Source: an uncultured Shewanella sp.
GTDB taxonomy: Bacteria; Pseudomonadota; Gammaproteobacteria; Enterobacterales; Shewanellaceae
Assembly (NCBI RefSeq): GCF_947501665.1
Contig: NZ_CANMWS010000013.1
Location: 1-64,000, forward strand
Length of the DNA stretch: 64,000 bases
Direction: 5' to 3'
This document shows, in pieces, positions 8,749 to 16,554 of the stretch. The stretch's first letter is position 1. Each line of letters starts with the position of its first letter. Below the pieces are notes generated by a model. The model was not told where the DNA came from and made no database searches. It saw nothing but the letters and a program-made list of their open reading frames with translations. The position numbers and the translations under genes were made by a program.

Positions 8749-8925
8749 ATTTTTCCGCATGACTTAATGGCTTCCTAATCATACTAAGACTCAAAGAAAT
8801 TAAAGACTCGTGGTTAAAATTTCGACTATAACTTCAAAAATATGGCTTCAAAAATGAACCAAAAAACGTTATGCTCATTTCACTATTAACTTATTGTAAT
8901 AAATGAATTATATTAGGATGTTTTA

Positions 8926-9273
8926 ATGAAAGGGAATTTTTGCACAGTTAGGAGCTTCAAGCCATCTGCGCGTACACTTGAAACAATAAAAGAAATGAAT
9001 CGGATCACTAATATGGCAACCTTATTAGGTACAATAATGACTTTCATACCGCTATTTCAAATTTTTGCGGGGCGGAAAACTTATCCTTTTGCGAGCAATT
9101 GTAATACTAAAAAATTACAAATCGCTAATAGTGATTGGAAAATGTTTGCAGATGCTTTGTCGTCAGTACCTAAAGTTGAAAGATTAAAGCTAGAACAATT
9201 AGCACTTGGTATGGAACTTCTTACAACGGGTGAAGAAAGAAGCTTTTGGGGGTGCGTGTCTAATGCATTATAG
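8926..9273 (+). CDS. Unknown protein A2, first gene of the second module copy
   Basis: 115 residues, paralogue of A1 (6842-7195). The start is ATG preceded by TTAGGATG. Conserved features: FKPSART, a hydrophobic segment at about 32-50 (LLGTIMTFIPLFQIFAG) followed by RKTYPF, a DW.MF..AL block, and the final SFWGCVSNA. Sequence identity to A1 is modest, so the duplication is old or the copies were acquired separately. It overlaps the next gene by 11 bp. The function is unknown. Confidence 0.7.
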   Translation: MKGNFCTVRSFKPSARTLETIKEMNRITNMATLLGTIMTFIPLFQIFAGRKTYPFASNCNTKKLQIANSDWKMFADALSSVPKVERLKLEQLALGMELLTTGEERSFWGCVSNAL

Positions 9274-9790
9274 AATTAGTTTTTTATTATTTATTTTAAT
9301 GCCTTTCTCTTTGTGTGCTGCAAATTGGCCTTATTCGGAAAAAGTTTTGTTGAAAGAGCTAGATGATGCTTATGCAAAGGTAGAGGAACGAGCTAATTTC
9401 TGTTCTGATTTAAGATCACGAAAAATTACTCAAATTAATAGCGACTGGCTATTAATCTTGTCTGAACATCAACAGAAAATTGCCTTATTTGCCGTTAGTA
9501 ATATGGCGCTTGATCGTTGTATGAAGCAAGTAGAAAGAGATTACAACACTGCATTAATTAATTATACCTCTAAGACTGGTGATAAAACGAAATTTGATCG
9601 ATGGATGGTATTGAACTCAAATTACCCAAAAGAAATGCAAGAAGAATTTAATAAATTAGATCAAAATGAGCTCATAAAGTTATCTAAACAAGCAGAGCTT
9701 TCTATTCCTTTCTATCCAAAAGTTGATAAAAGTTTCATTCTGCCAAATGGTGATGATAACGCTCCATTTATTTATAAAAATAATGATTAG
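9263..9790 (+). CDS. Unknown exported protein B2, second gene of the second module copy
   Basis: 175 residues from ATG 9263, preceded by GGGGGTG within the end of A2. The signal peptide ends near SLCAA. The mature part shares with B1 the first cysteine context (NFCSD against KICSK) and a second cysteine (DRCMKQ against EQCLQP), with similar spacing. It is longer than B1 at the C-terminus. Hairpin copy 3 lies about 40 bp after the stop, as for B1. No known family recognised. Confidence 0.65.
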   Translation: MHYRISFLLFILMPFSLCAANWPYSEKVLLKELDDAYAKVEERANFCSDLRSRKITQINSDWLLILSEHQQKIALFAVSNMALDRCMKQVERDYNTALINYTSKTGDKTKFDRWMVLNSNYPKEMQEEFNKLDQNELIKLSKQAELSIPFYPKVDKSFILPNGDDNAPFIYKNND

Positions 9791-9828
9791 AAAATGGCTG
9801 TAACACTCAATCCTAAATCATAAAACCC

Positions 9829-9856
9829 GGGCCCGCTTTTAAAATAAGAGCGCCCC
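9829..9856. repeat. GC-rich hairpin repeat, copy 3 of 3
   Basis: Shares the central CTTTTAAAATAAG and the closing GCGCCCCAC with copy 1, and likewise lies just after a B gene and just before a small minus-strand membrane ORF. Confidence 0.7.
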
Positions 9857-9888
9857 ACTCACTCCCCACCACAGTAATCTTGTTGCTG

Positions 9889-10020
9889 CTCAATACACTC
9901 CACTATTTTCATCAATTCTGGCGGCAAATAGCTTCGGTCTTTGGTTTCATACCAATAAACTCCCCACAAAATAAGGGCGGATCCAAATAGGATAACAACA
10001 CGATACAACTCCATATACAT
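9889..10020 (-). CDS. Small membrane protein, possibly frameshifted
   Basis: 43 codons after ATG 10020 (a second ATG lies directly upstream), preceded by AAAGGAAATG. One membrane segment (YRVVILFGSALILWGVYW) is followed by ETKDRSYLPPE. Removing one base from the CCC run at 9899-9901 would extend the frame to 9858 and give a C-terminus with two cysteines ending CGGE. That resembles the GGGGE end of the small ORF at 7724. The present form may therefore be truncated. The function is unknown. Confidence 0.45.
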
Positions 10021-10054
10021 CATTTCCTTTTATAACATTCAATGCAATTACTCA

Positions 10055-10240
10055 TCACTCAAAACAAAACGCCTCTAATCGCGCCGCCTCTGCCCCACTG
10101 GGCTGGCAATCGTACAAATACAGCTCTTTTAAGGTCATGGCCCATTGCTGCAGGCTAATCAGTGGATCCGTTAACGCTTGTTGCCAGTACTCACGCTGCT
10201 TAGTGAGCTGCTCTTGCACGTAAGCCAGCGGCAATTTCAC
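10055..10240 (-). CDS. Short unknown ORF, possible gene remnant
   Basis: 61 codons starting at a GTG without a clear ribosome site; the frame continues a little further upstream without a good start. The product is hydrophilic and helical (QREYWQQAL, LQQWAMTLKELYLYDC). Base composition is richer in GC than the flanking DNA, which suggests a fragment from another source. It lies between the LysR remnant and the small membrane ORF. Confidence 0.35.
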   Translation of the reverse strand: MKLPLAYVQEQLTKQREYWQQALTDPLISLQQWAMTLKELYLYDCQPSGAEAARLEAFCFE

Positions 10241-10286
10241 TTGGTTTACGACAACATCATGCCTTATATTCTAATAACTCGTTATC

Positions 10287-10469
10287 CCCAAAATGCCATT
10301 ATTTATTGTCAATGAAGCACTTAAAACTGGGCAACTCATTCCAATACTGACTGAATATTCGCTCCCGAAACATGCTATTTATGCCGTTTGCCCTACTCGT
10401 CAGCATGTCCCTAGTAAAGTCAGTACGTTTATAACCTTTATTGAAGCCCATCTGCAACATTTAAAATAA
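10287..10469 (+). pseudogene. 3' fragment of a LysR-type regulator gene
   Basis: About 180 bp that translate to the last 60 residues of a LysR protein, matching the C-terminus of the gene at 5645-6535 in the same order (MPLFIVNEALKTGQLIP, then HAIYAV, TRQH, then a FIEAHLQ end and stop). It differs at many positions, so it is not a recent copy. There is no promoter or start, so it is not functional. It forms the right border of the accessory patch. Confidence 0.85.
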
Positions 10470-10579
10470 AGCCCATTCGATGCAAAAAAAGAGCAATTTA
10501 AACCCGCTTTATTATACTCATATAAGATAAGCATCAAATAAGCTGTGCTGTTTGTACAACTCATCAAGGGAGAAGCAAT

Positions 10580-11089
10580 TTGTCTTTTAAAAAAATCACA
10601 TTAATGACATTGTTTTTAATAACAAGTTTATCCTCTTATACCATGGCGGTAGAAGCAACCTCTTCTCTTAATTCATCAGCGACAAAATCATTAACCTCCT
10701 CCAAACAATGGCTATTTGTTCTTAGTGCGCAAAAAGGACGAATTATAAAGAAAAGTGATGATACTTTTGAGCTTTCTCTGAGCCGACTTGATAGAGGTGT
10801 TATTGCCATCACCGACGAGCCATTTCGTAAAAGTAAAATACTCACCTCGACTCGCTTTTTAAACGACTTTAATCAAATTTTTTCTCAAGCAAAACCCAAT
10901 GCTGTATTAACGTATTCAGGCTTATTAACAGGGAAAAAAAGTCCACCAATAACCATAGTAATACAAAACGTCACCGTCATTCCAAATTTTAAAGTGCTGT
11001 TATCTCTTCACCCTTTATCTCCCAATACGGTACTTCCAAAAGGAGATATTCACGAAGTGAAGCTATTTATTGATGCAGCAACAGAATGA
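10580..11089 (+). CDS. Secreted protein of unknown function
   Basis: 169 residues starting at TTG 10580, chosen because AAGGGAGAAG stands at the right distance. The signal peptide ends near SYTMAVEA. The mature protein is predicted to be mostly beta (QWLFVLSAQKGRIIKK, FELSLSRLDRGVIAITD) and includes basic stretches. No family is recognised. The gene downstream (11167) also encodes a periplasmic protein, with a 77 bp gap, so the two may be transcribed together. Confidence 0.7.
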   Translation: MSFKKITLMTLFLITSLSSYTMAVEATSSLNSSATKSLTSSKQWLFVLSAQKGRIIKKSDDTFELSLSRLDRGVIAITDEPFRKSKILTSTRFLNDFNQIFSQAKPNAVLTYSGLLTGKKSPPITIVIQNVTVIPNFKVLLSLHPLSPNTVLPKGDIHEVKLFIDAATE

Positions 11090-11166
11090 AAAGAAAAAAT
11101 ATGGCACGCCATTAGTTTACCCCCCAAATGAATAAATAAGATAAAAATTCACATTAAGGATAAGAA

Positions 11167-12315
11167 ATGACAAAAATAATATTCATTAAGATGATATTTT
11201 TTTCTTCCATTTTATTAAGTTACCACTGCTTATCTAATGATAAACCACCTGTATATATTGGCGCACTGTATAGTATCAATGGCCCTTTATCCACATTAGG
11301 GCTTCCAGCTTATAAAGGCGCACAACTTGCAATATCAGATATCAATGCACAAGGTGGAATATTAGGCCATCCAGTCAAACTGAAAATATTTAACACCCAT
11401 TCAACCGCCAATGTAACAGGCCAACTCAGCCAAAAACTATCCAAGATGAATGATATTCAAGTTATCACTGGACTGGTTGATGATAATCTTCTAAAAGCTG
11501 CCATCCCCAGTATTGTCAAACATAATAAAATCTTTATTACTGCCGGTTCGACCTCAGGAAAGCTTGCAAAACAATACCCTCGAAATTTAATCCTCGCTTG
11601 CTATACCGATTCAATGCAAGGAAAAGCAGCCGCTAGATTTACAGTACAAACCTTACATGCAAAGAAAATACTGATAATAGAAAACACTGAAATGCAATAC
11701 GCTATAAATGCTAGCGAAGCCTTTATTAAAGAGCTTCAATTATTAAAAGGTCAAGTCATCTCCAAAGTCAGCTTCTCTCCTGACACTCTCGACATAGATA
11801 AACTCATCGCTCAACTCCTTCCAGTAAGAAAGAATGTCGAGGCCATTTATTTTGCCTCTGGTGTCCCAAAATCACTGAACATTATTCATCATTTGAGACA
11901 AAAAGGGTTTGATGAACCTATCATTGGCGCAGATGGTTTTGATTCAGACACCTTGGTCAATAACGCTGAGTCATTAAGTGATGTATTTTTTACCACACAC
12001 GCTTTTCTATCACCAGATAGCACATCTACTCCTACTCAAACCTTTATTAAACATTACCAAAATAAATATAATACCCGTCCTAAAAGTGCTTTTACCGCAT
12101 TGGGATACGACGCAACCATGCTAGCAGCTGAATTTTTAGTACGGTCTAAAGGAGATAGGCTGCCACCACTCTTACAATTACTCCCTACTCTTCGCCCACA
12201 CACAGGTGCAAGCGGCGACATAAGCTTTCACGGTAGTAATATCCCCAATAAAAATGTATATATTATTCAGATCAATAAACATCAAAGGGAGTTAGCGAGT
12301 GTGTTAACTATCTAA
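11167..12315 (+). CDS. Periplasmic ligand-binding protein, branched-chain amino acid receptor type
   Basis: 382 residues with a signal peptide and the Peripla_BP_6 (LivJ-like) fold. The N-terminal signature is IGALYSINGPLSTLGLPAYKG, then GAQLAISDINAQGGILG, and later PIIGADGFDS and ALGYDATMLAAE. Such proteins bind small amphipathic ligands for ABC uptake or for sensing. No permease or ATPase genes lie nearby, so a stand-alone sensory or scavenging role is possible. The ligand is unknown. Confidence 0.85.
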   Translation: MTKIIFIKMIFFSSILLSYHCLSNDKPPVYIGALYSINGPLSTLGLPAYKGAQLAISDINAQGGILGHPVKLKIFNTHSTANVTGQLSQKLSKMNDIQVITGLVDDNLLKAAIPSIVKHNKIFITAGSTSGKLAKQYPRNLILACYTDSMQGKAAARFTVQTLHAKKILIIENTEMQYAINASEAFIKELQLLKGQVISKVSFSPDTLDIDKLIAQLLPVRKNVEAIYFASGVPKSLNIIHHLRQKGFDEPIIGADGFDSDTLVNNAESLSDVFFTTHAFLSPDSTSTPTQTFIKHYQNKYNTRPKSAFTALGYDATMLAAEFLVRSKGDRLPPLLQLLPTLRPHTGASGDISFHGSNIPNKNVYIIQINKHQRELASVLTI

Positions 12316-12349
12316 CCTGATGTAATGGTCTCCCCCTCACATCAGGTTA
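12313..12349 (+). terminator. Hairpin overlapping the stop codon
   Basis: TAACCTGATGT and ACATCAGGTTA form a perfect 11 bp stem around a 15-base loop, beginning at the TAA of the binding-protein gene. It is followed by only a weak T stretch, so its termination strength is uncertain. Confidence 0.55.
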
Positions 12350-12461
12350 TCTCGGTTTATGTCGCTAAACACCACTAATGATGCATTTTTAAAATGTAAA
12401 ATATAAAGTTTTCTGATAGTGACTACGTTATTTTTATTAATAATCACTTTACACCTTGCAA

Positions 12462-12479
12462 ACAGACCGCTTAGTCTGT
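12462..12479. promoter_or_regulatory. Putative TetR operator, site 1
   Basis: ACAGAC-N6-GTCTGT, a perfect inverted repeat 62 bp before the TetR gene. A near-identical pattern (AAAGAC-N6-GTCGGT) precedes the exporter gene at 13401. Shared half-sites in front of both transcription units suggest the TetR protein binds here. Confidence 0.6.
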
Positions 12480-12541
12480 AACCTTATGTTCATCATCTAA
12501 ACATGATAAATTTAATCTACTTTTTTCATAAGGCAACCAAC

Positions 12542-13219
12542 ATGGGTAATCCGCAGGTCACACGACAAAAAATTTTACAAGTCGCTGCTGCCGAGATCCA
12601 TGGTAAAGGCTTTAAAGCCACGAGTTTGGCCAATATTTTAACTGCTGCGAATATCTCAAAAGGAGCGCTTTATCATCACTTTACTAACAAGCAAGAGTTA
12701 GGTATTGCGGTGATGGAAGAAATTTATATGCCAATGTTTAGTGAGCCCTGGGAAAAAGCAGTAAAACATGATGATCCCATTGGTGCCATGAGTCATTTTG
12801 TGCGAAATATGCCTAATTTAGTCTCACAAGAAGAAATGGAAAAAGGTTGTCCAATGACAAATATTTGCAGTGAACTTGCCACTGCTGAGCCTGAAATTAG
12901 AGATCTTGCTAATACAATGTTTCAAAGGCTAACATCATTGATTGCCAAAGCCATGCAAAAAAGTGAAGTGCATGACAAGGTGAATCCTGAATCGGCAGCA
13001 TTATTCATTTTTACCTCTACCAATGGTATTTCAACGTTAATAAAAAGCAGCCAAAGCCGCGAAATGTTTATTGCTGTCACTCAAGAATTGTCAAACTATA
13101 TTGAAAGTTTACGCTCCAAACAATCTGCTATTAAAGTAAAAAACAGTGATGCGCTTGTTTTTGAACCTGTAGACTGTAAAGAGCACTTACAAAAACTTAA
13201 AAACTGGCGTGAAACTTAA
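12542..13219 (+). CDS. TetR family transcriptional regulator
   Basis: 225 residues from ATG 12542, which has AAGG upstream; the earlier in-frame ATG at 12503 lacks a ribosome site. The N-terminal helix-turn-helix is clear: TRQKILQVAAAEIHGKGF, then TSLANILTAANISKGALYHHF. The C-terminal domain contains EKGCPMTNICSELA, a pattern of the subgroup with a conserved GCP/cysteine region. It is probably the repressor of itself and of the exporter set that follows, judging by the paired operator-like palindromes. Confidence 0.9.
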   Translation: MGNPQVTRQKILQVAAAEIHGKGFKATSLANILTAANISKGALYHHFTNKQELGIAVMEEIYMPMFSEPWEKAVKHDDPIGAMSHFVRNMPNLVSQEEMEKGCPMTNICSELATAEPEIRDLANTMFQRLTSLIAKAMQKSEVHDKVNPESAALFIFTSTNGISTLIKSSQSREMFIAVTQELSNYIESLRSKQSAIKVKNSDALVFEPVDCKEHLQKLKNWRET

Positions 13220-13400
13220 TCTCTTTCAATTAAAAATATAGTTTAATTTACCCTAAAATATATTTTAACAACTTGCTTATTAAGTTGTTTTTTTAACGCG
13301 GAAAAACAAACCGCACAGTTGGTTTTATTGGTTATCCATAGAGTTAATCCCCCATTTTCGGCAATGTGCTGTTTAGTTGCCGAATATTTTTTACAACAAT

Positions 13401-13418
13401 AAAGACCTAACGGTCGGT
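13401..13418. promoter_or_regulatory. Putative TetR operator, site 2
   Basis: AAAGAC-CTAACG-GTCGGT, with the same AGAC-N6-GTC core and spacing as the site at 12462. It lies 21 bp before the exporter start codon and would block its transcription when bound. Confidence 0.55.
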
Positions 13419-13439
13419 ACAACATGTAAAGGATCAGAT

Positions 13440-15770
13440 ATGCAAGGAACCCCATCACACTGGAGCACTCGTTACGGTGACTTCATCATCCGCTGGCGCT
13501 GGCTCATCGTTTTTAGCAGTATTGCTCTGGCATTATTCGCTGCTTCAGGCGCTCGTTTTCTTACCGTAAATAATGATTATCGAGTGTTTTTCAGCGATGA
13601 TAACCCTCAATTACAAGCATTTGAAAAAATGCAGAGAACCTACACTAAGGTCGACAACATTCTCTTTGCATTAGAACCCACAAATGGGGATATGTTTAGT
13701 CCAGATATGTTGGCATTAACTGAAGAACTGACCCAAAAAGCATGGCTCCTGCCTTTCGCTTTACGTGTCGACTCCATTAGCAACTTCCAATACACCCATT
13801 CAAATGAAGACGATTTGATTGTTCAAGATTTAATCGAGTCGGGCCTTTCAATGACTCCTGCTAAGCGGGAAGAGCGTAAAAATATCGCCCTCAACGAACT
13901 GACTTTATTAGGGCAAAACATTAATCCAGATGCAAGTGTCACTGGAGTGAATGTCACCTTTCAAATGCCACAAAAAAGCTTAGATGAGGTGCCACAAACA
14001 GTTGAAGCCGCTCGAGCATTAATGCATGAGCTAGAACAAAAATACGATGTTAAAGTCCATTTAACGGGTATGGTTATGCTCAACAACTCCTTTTTTGAAG
14101 CATCAATGAAGGACATGGGCTCACTCGTTCCCGCGATGTATTTAGCTATCATTTTGCTCACTTTCTTTTTATTGCGTTCTAAAAGTGCCACCTTTTCAAC
14201 CTTATTGGTTATCGTACTATCAATGATCACGGCAATGGGAATGGCTGGGCATTTTGGTGTTGGATTAACCCCTCCCTCTTCGGCCGCCACCACGATTATT
14301 ATGACTCTGGCTGTTGCAGACTCAATTCACGTATTAGTCACAATGTTTGCTGGTATGCGCTCAGGTCTATCTCGTCATGAAGCCATAAAAGAGAGTCTTC
14401 GACTCAATATAGGGCCTGTCTTTCTAACGTCTGTCACAACTGCTATTGGCTTCTTAGCCATGAACTTTGCTGATGCGCCTCCGTTCCATGATTTAGGTAA
14501 TATTACTGCCGTTGGTGTTATGGCTGCGTTTATTTTCTCATTAACCTTACTTCCAGCCCTTATGGCCATTTTCCCAGCCAAAAGTAGACAAGCTGGTACT
14601 GGACTTGAAAAAAAGATGCAACATCTTGGCGACTTCGTGATTCAGAAACGTCATCCATTATTATTCATCTCTTTCATCATATCTGTAACCCTCATTAGCT
14701 TTATTCCAAATAATCAATTAGAAGATGGCTTTGTACAATATTTCGACGAAACGGTTTCTTTTAGGACCGATAGTGACTTCGTTAATCAAAACTTAACAGG
14801 CTTATACCAAATACAGTATTCTCTCGACTCAGGCAGTAACTATGGTATTGCTGATCCTAGGTTCTTAAATAAACTCGATAGTTTTGTCACTTGGCTGCGA
14901 TCGCAACCTGAAGTTAAAAACGTCACCAGTATTTCAGACACGTTTAAACGTTTAAATAAAAACATGCATGGAGACGATCCCGCTTGGTATAAGCTGCCCG
15001 ATAATAAAGAGCTCGCGGCACAGTATTTATTGTTGTATGAACTATCACTACCTTACGGTTTAGACCTTAATAACCAACTCAACATTAGTAAATCTTCGAC
15101 TCAAATCATCGTCACCGCTCATGATATGTCATCTAAAGACATTGTTGAATTAAGCGAAAGAGGCACTAATTGGCTAAGAACTAACACAGGCATTTACGCA
15201 GAAGGTGCTGGCTCTTCGGTCATGTTTGCACATATCGCAGAACGTAATATTTACTCAATGATCTCAGGCACTATTGCAGCCTTATTGCTGATCAGTGCAC
15301 TGATTATGTTTGCATTAAAAAGCGTCCGTCTTGGACTATTAAGCTTAATTCCAAATCTGTTACCAGCAGGACTCGCGTTTGGTTTTTGGGGATTAATGGT
15401 CGGTCAAGTCAATATGGCCGTCTCTATGGTCGTGGGAATGACCCTTGGTATTGTCGTTGATGATACAGTTCACTTCCTCTCAAAATATTTACGTGCGCGC
15501 CGTGAACAAGGGCTGTCAGCAGAGCAAGCCGTAAAGTATGCCTTTAAATCAGTAGGCGTCGCCCTAGTCACCACATCAATCATTCTGGTTGTCGGCTTCT
15601 CTATTTTAGCTCAATCCAGTTTCGGCCTAAATTCGGCCATGGCGTTACTCACCACTGTCGCCATTATTGCTGCTTTACTCGCAGACTTTTTCTTGCTTCC
15701 CGCATTATTAATCTTACTTGATAAAAAAGAACGTCAAACTCACATCATTAAGGAACAAGCTTATGTTTAA
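13440..15770 (+). CDS. RND/MMPL family exporter
   Basis: 776 residues from ATG 13440, with AAAGGATC upstream. I prefer this to the TTG at 13377 because the operator-like palindrome lies between them. The protein has two repeats of one helix, a large periplasmic loop and about five further helices, as in MMPL/HpnN-type transporters. The second half carries GMTLGIVVDDTVHFLSKYLRARREQ, the family motif with the membrane acidic residues. It is followed by a LolA-like protein and an outer-membrane barrel, a combination known for putative lipid or lipoprotein export systems. The substrate is unknown. Confidence 0.9.
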   Translation: MQGTPSHWSTRYGDFIIRWRWLIVFSSIALALFAASGARFLTVNNDYRVFFSDDNPQLQAFEKMQRTYTKVDNILFALEPTNGDMFSPDMLALTEELTQKAWLLPFALRVDSISNFQYTHSNEDDLIVQDLIESGLSMTPAKREERKNIALNELTLLGQNINPDASVTGVNVTFQMPQKSLDEVPQTVEAARALMHELEQKYDVKVHLTGMVMLNNSFFEASMKDMGSLVPAMYLAIILLTFFLLRSKSATFSTLLVIVLSMITAMGMAGHFGVGLTPPSSAATTIIMTLAVADSIHVLVTMFAGMRSGLSRHEAIKESLRLNIGPVFLTSVTTAIGFLAMNFADAPPFHDLGNITAVGVMAAFIFSLTLLPALMAIFPAKSRQAGTGLEKKMQHLGDFVIQKRHPLLFISFIISVTLISFIPNNQLEDGFVQYFDETVSFRTDSDFVNQNLTGLYQIQYSLDSGSNYGIADPRFLNKLDSFVTWLRSQPEVKNVTSISDTFKRLNKNMHGDDPAWYKLPDNKELAAQYLLLYELSLPYGLDLNNQLNISKSSTQIIVTAHDMSSKDIVELSERGTNWLRTNTGIYAEGAGSSVMFAHIAERNIYSMISGTIAALLLISALIMFALKSVRLGLLSLIPNLLPAGLAFGFWGLMVGQVNMAVSMVVGMTLGIVVDDTVHFLSKYLRARREQGLSAEQAVKYAFKSVGVALVTTSIILVVGFSILAQSSFGLNSAMALLTTVAIIAALLADFFLLPALLILLDKKERQTHIIKEQAYV

Positions 15771-16554
15771 ATTAAACCCATTGATCTCAATGTTGCTTAT
15801 TTCAGTCACATATTCAGCTTCCAGTTTTGCACTCACACCTGAAGAAAAGGGACGACAAATAGCCGTTGAAGCGGATAAACGCGATCTTGGATTCGGTGAT
15901 ACCAAATCCAGTATGACGATGGTACTTAAAAATCAGTATGGCGAAGAAACTAAGCGAGATATGCACAGTAAAACGTTAGAACAAGCGGATGACGGCGATA
16001 AATCCCTCATTGTATTCGATAGCCCCCAAGATGTTAAAGGCACTGCATTCTTATCTTTTACCCATCAAGTAGGAACAGATGATCAATGGCTATTCTTACC
16101 AGCCTTAAAACGTGTCAAACGTATTTCTTCTAGCAATAAATCAGGCCCTTTTATGGGAAGTGAATTTGCTTATGAAGATATATCATCTCAAGAAGTTGAA
16201 AAATATACCTACAAATATCTTAAAGATGAAACTTTTGATGGAAGAGCACATTTTGTCATTGAACGCGATCCTGTTGATCCAAAATCAGGTTACTCAAAAC
16301 AAGTAGTCTGGCTAGATAAAGATGAGTATAGAGCTTGGAAAATTGATTATTTCGATAGAAAGGGAGACAAACTAAAAACATTAAACATATCGGATTACAA
16401 TAAATACTTAAACCAATATTGGCGTGCTAATTTATGGGTGATGCATAATCATCAAACCGGTAAAAGTACTGAACTTCAATACGCTGACTTTCAATTTAGT
16501 AATGGCCTCACCAATAGAGATTTTACTAAGAACAGCTTGAAGCGAGCCCGTTAA
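15763..16554 (+). CDS. LolA-like outer membrane lipoprotein-sorting protein
   Basis: 263 residues from ATG 15763 (AAGGAACAAGC upstream), overlapping the exporter gene by 8 bp. The signal peptide ends near SSFALT. The mature part belongs to the periplasmic family with a LolA-like fold that accompanies MMPL exporters; typical blocks are DQWLFLPALKRVKRISSSNK, SGPFMGSEFAYED and KQVVWLDKDEYRAWK. It probably carries a hydrophobic substrate across the periplasm between the exporter and the outer membrane. The partnership is inferred from gene overlap. Confidence 0.85.
   Translation: MFKLNPLISMLLISVTYSASSFALTPEEKGRQIAVEADKRDLGFGDTKSSMTMVLKNQYGEETKRDMHSKTLEQADDGDKSLIVFDSPQDVKGTAFLSFTHQVGTDDQWLFLPALKRVKRISSSNKSGPFMGSEFAYEDISSQEVEKYTYKYLKDETFDGRAHFVIERDPVDPKSGYSKQVVWLDKDEYRAWKIDYFDRKGDKLKTLNISDYNKYLNQYWRANLWVMHNHQTGKSTELQYADFQFSNGLTNRDFTKNSLKRAR

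Noticed and set aside
6540..10470. Prophage or transposon explanation for the accessory patch
   Set aside because: No integrase, transposase, phage structural gene or tRNA border is visible.
13243..13458. 71-codon minus-strand ORF with several cysteines between the TetR and exporter genes
   Set aside because: It overlaps the operator-like site and the exporter start, has no ribosome site and no sign of conservation; probably chance.
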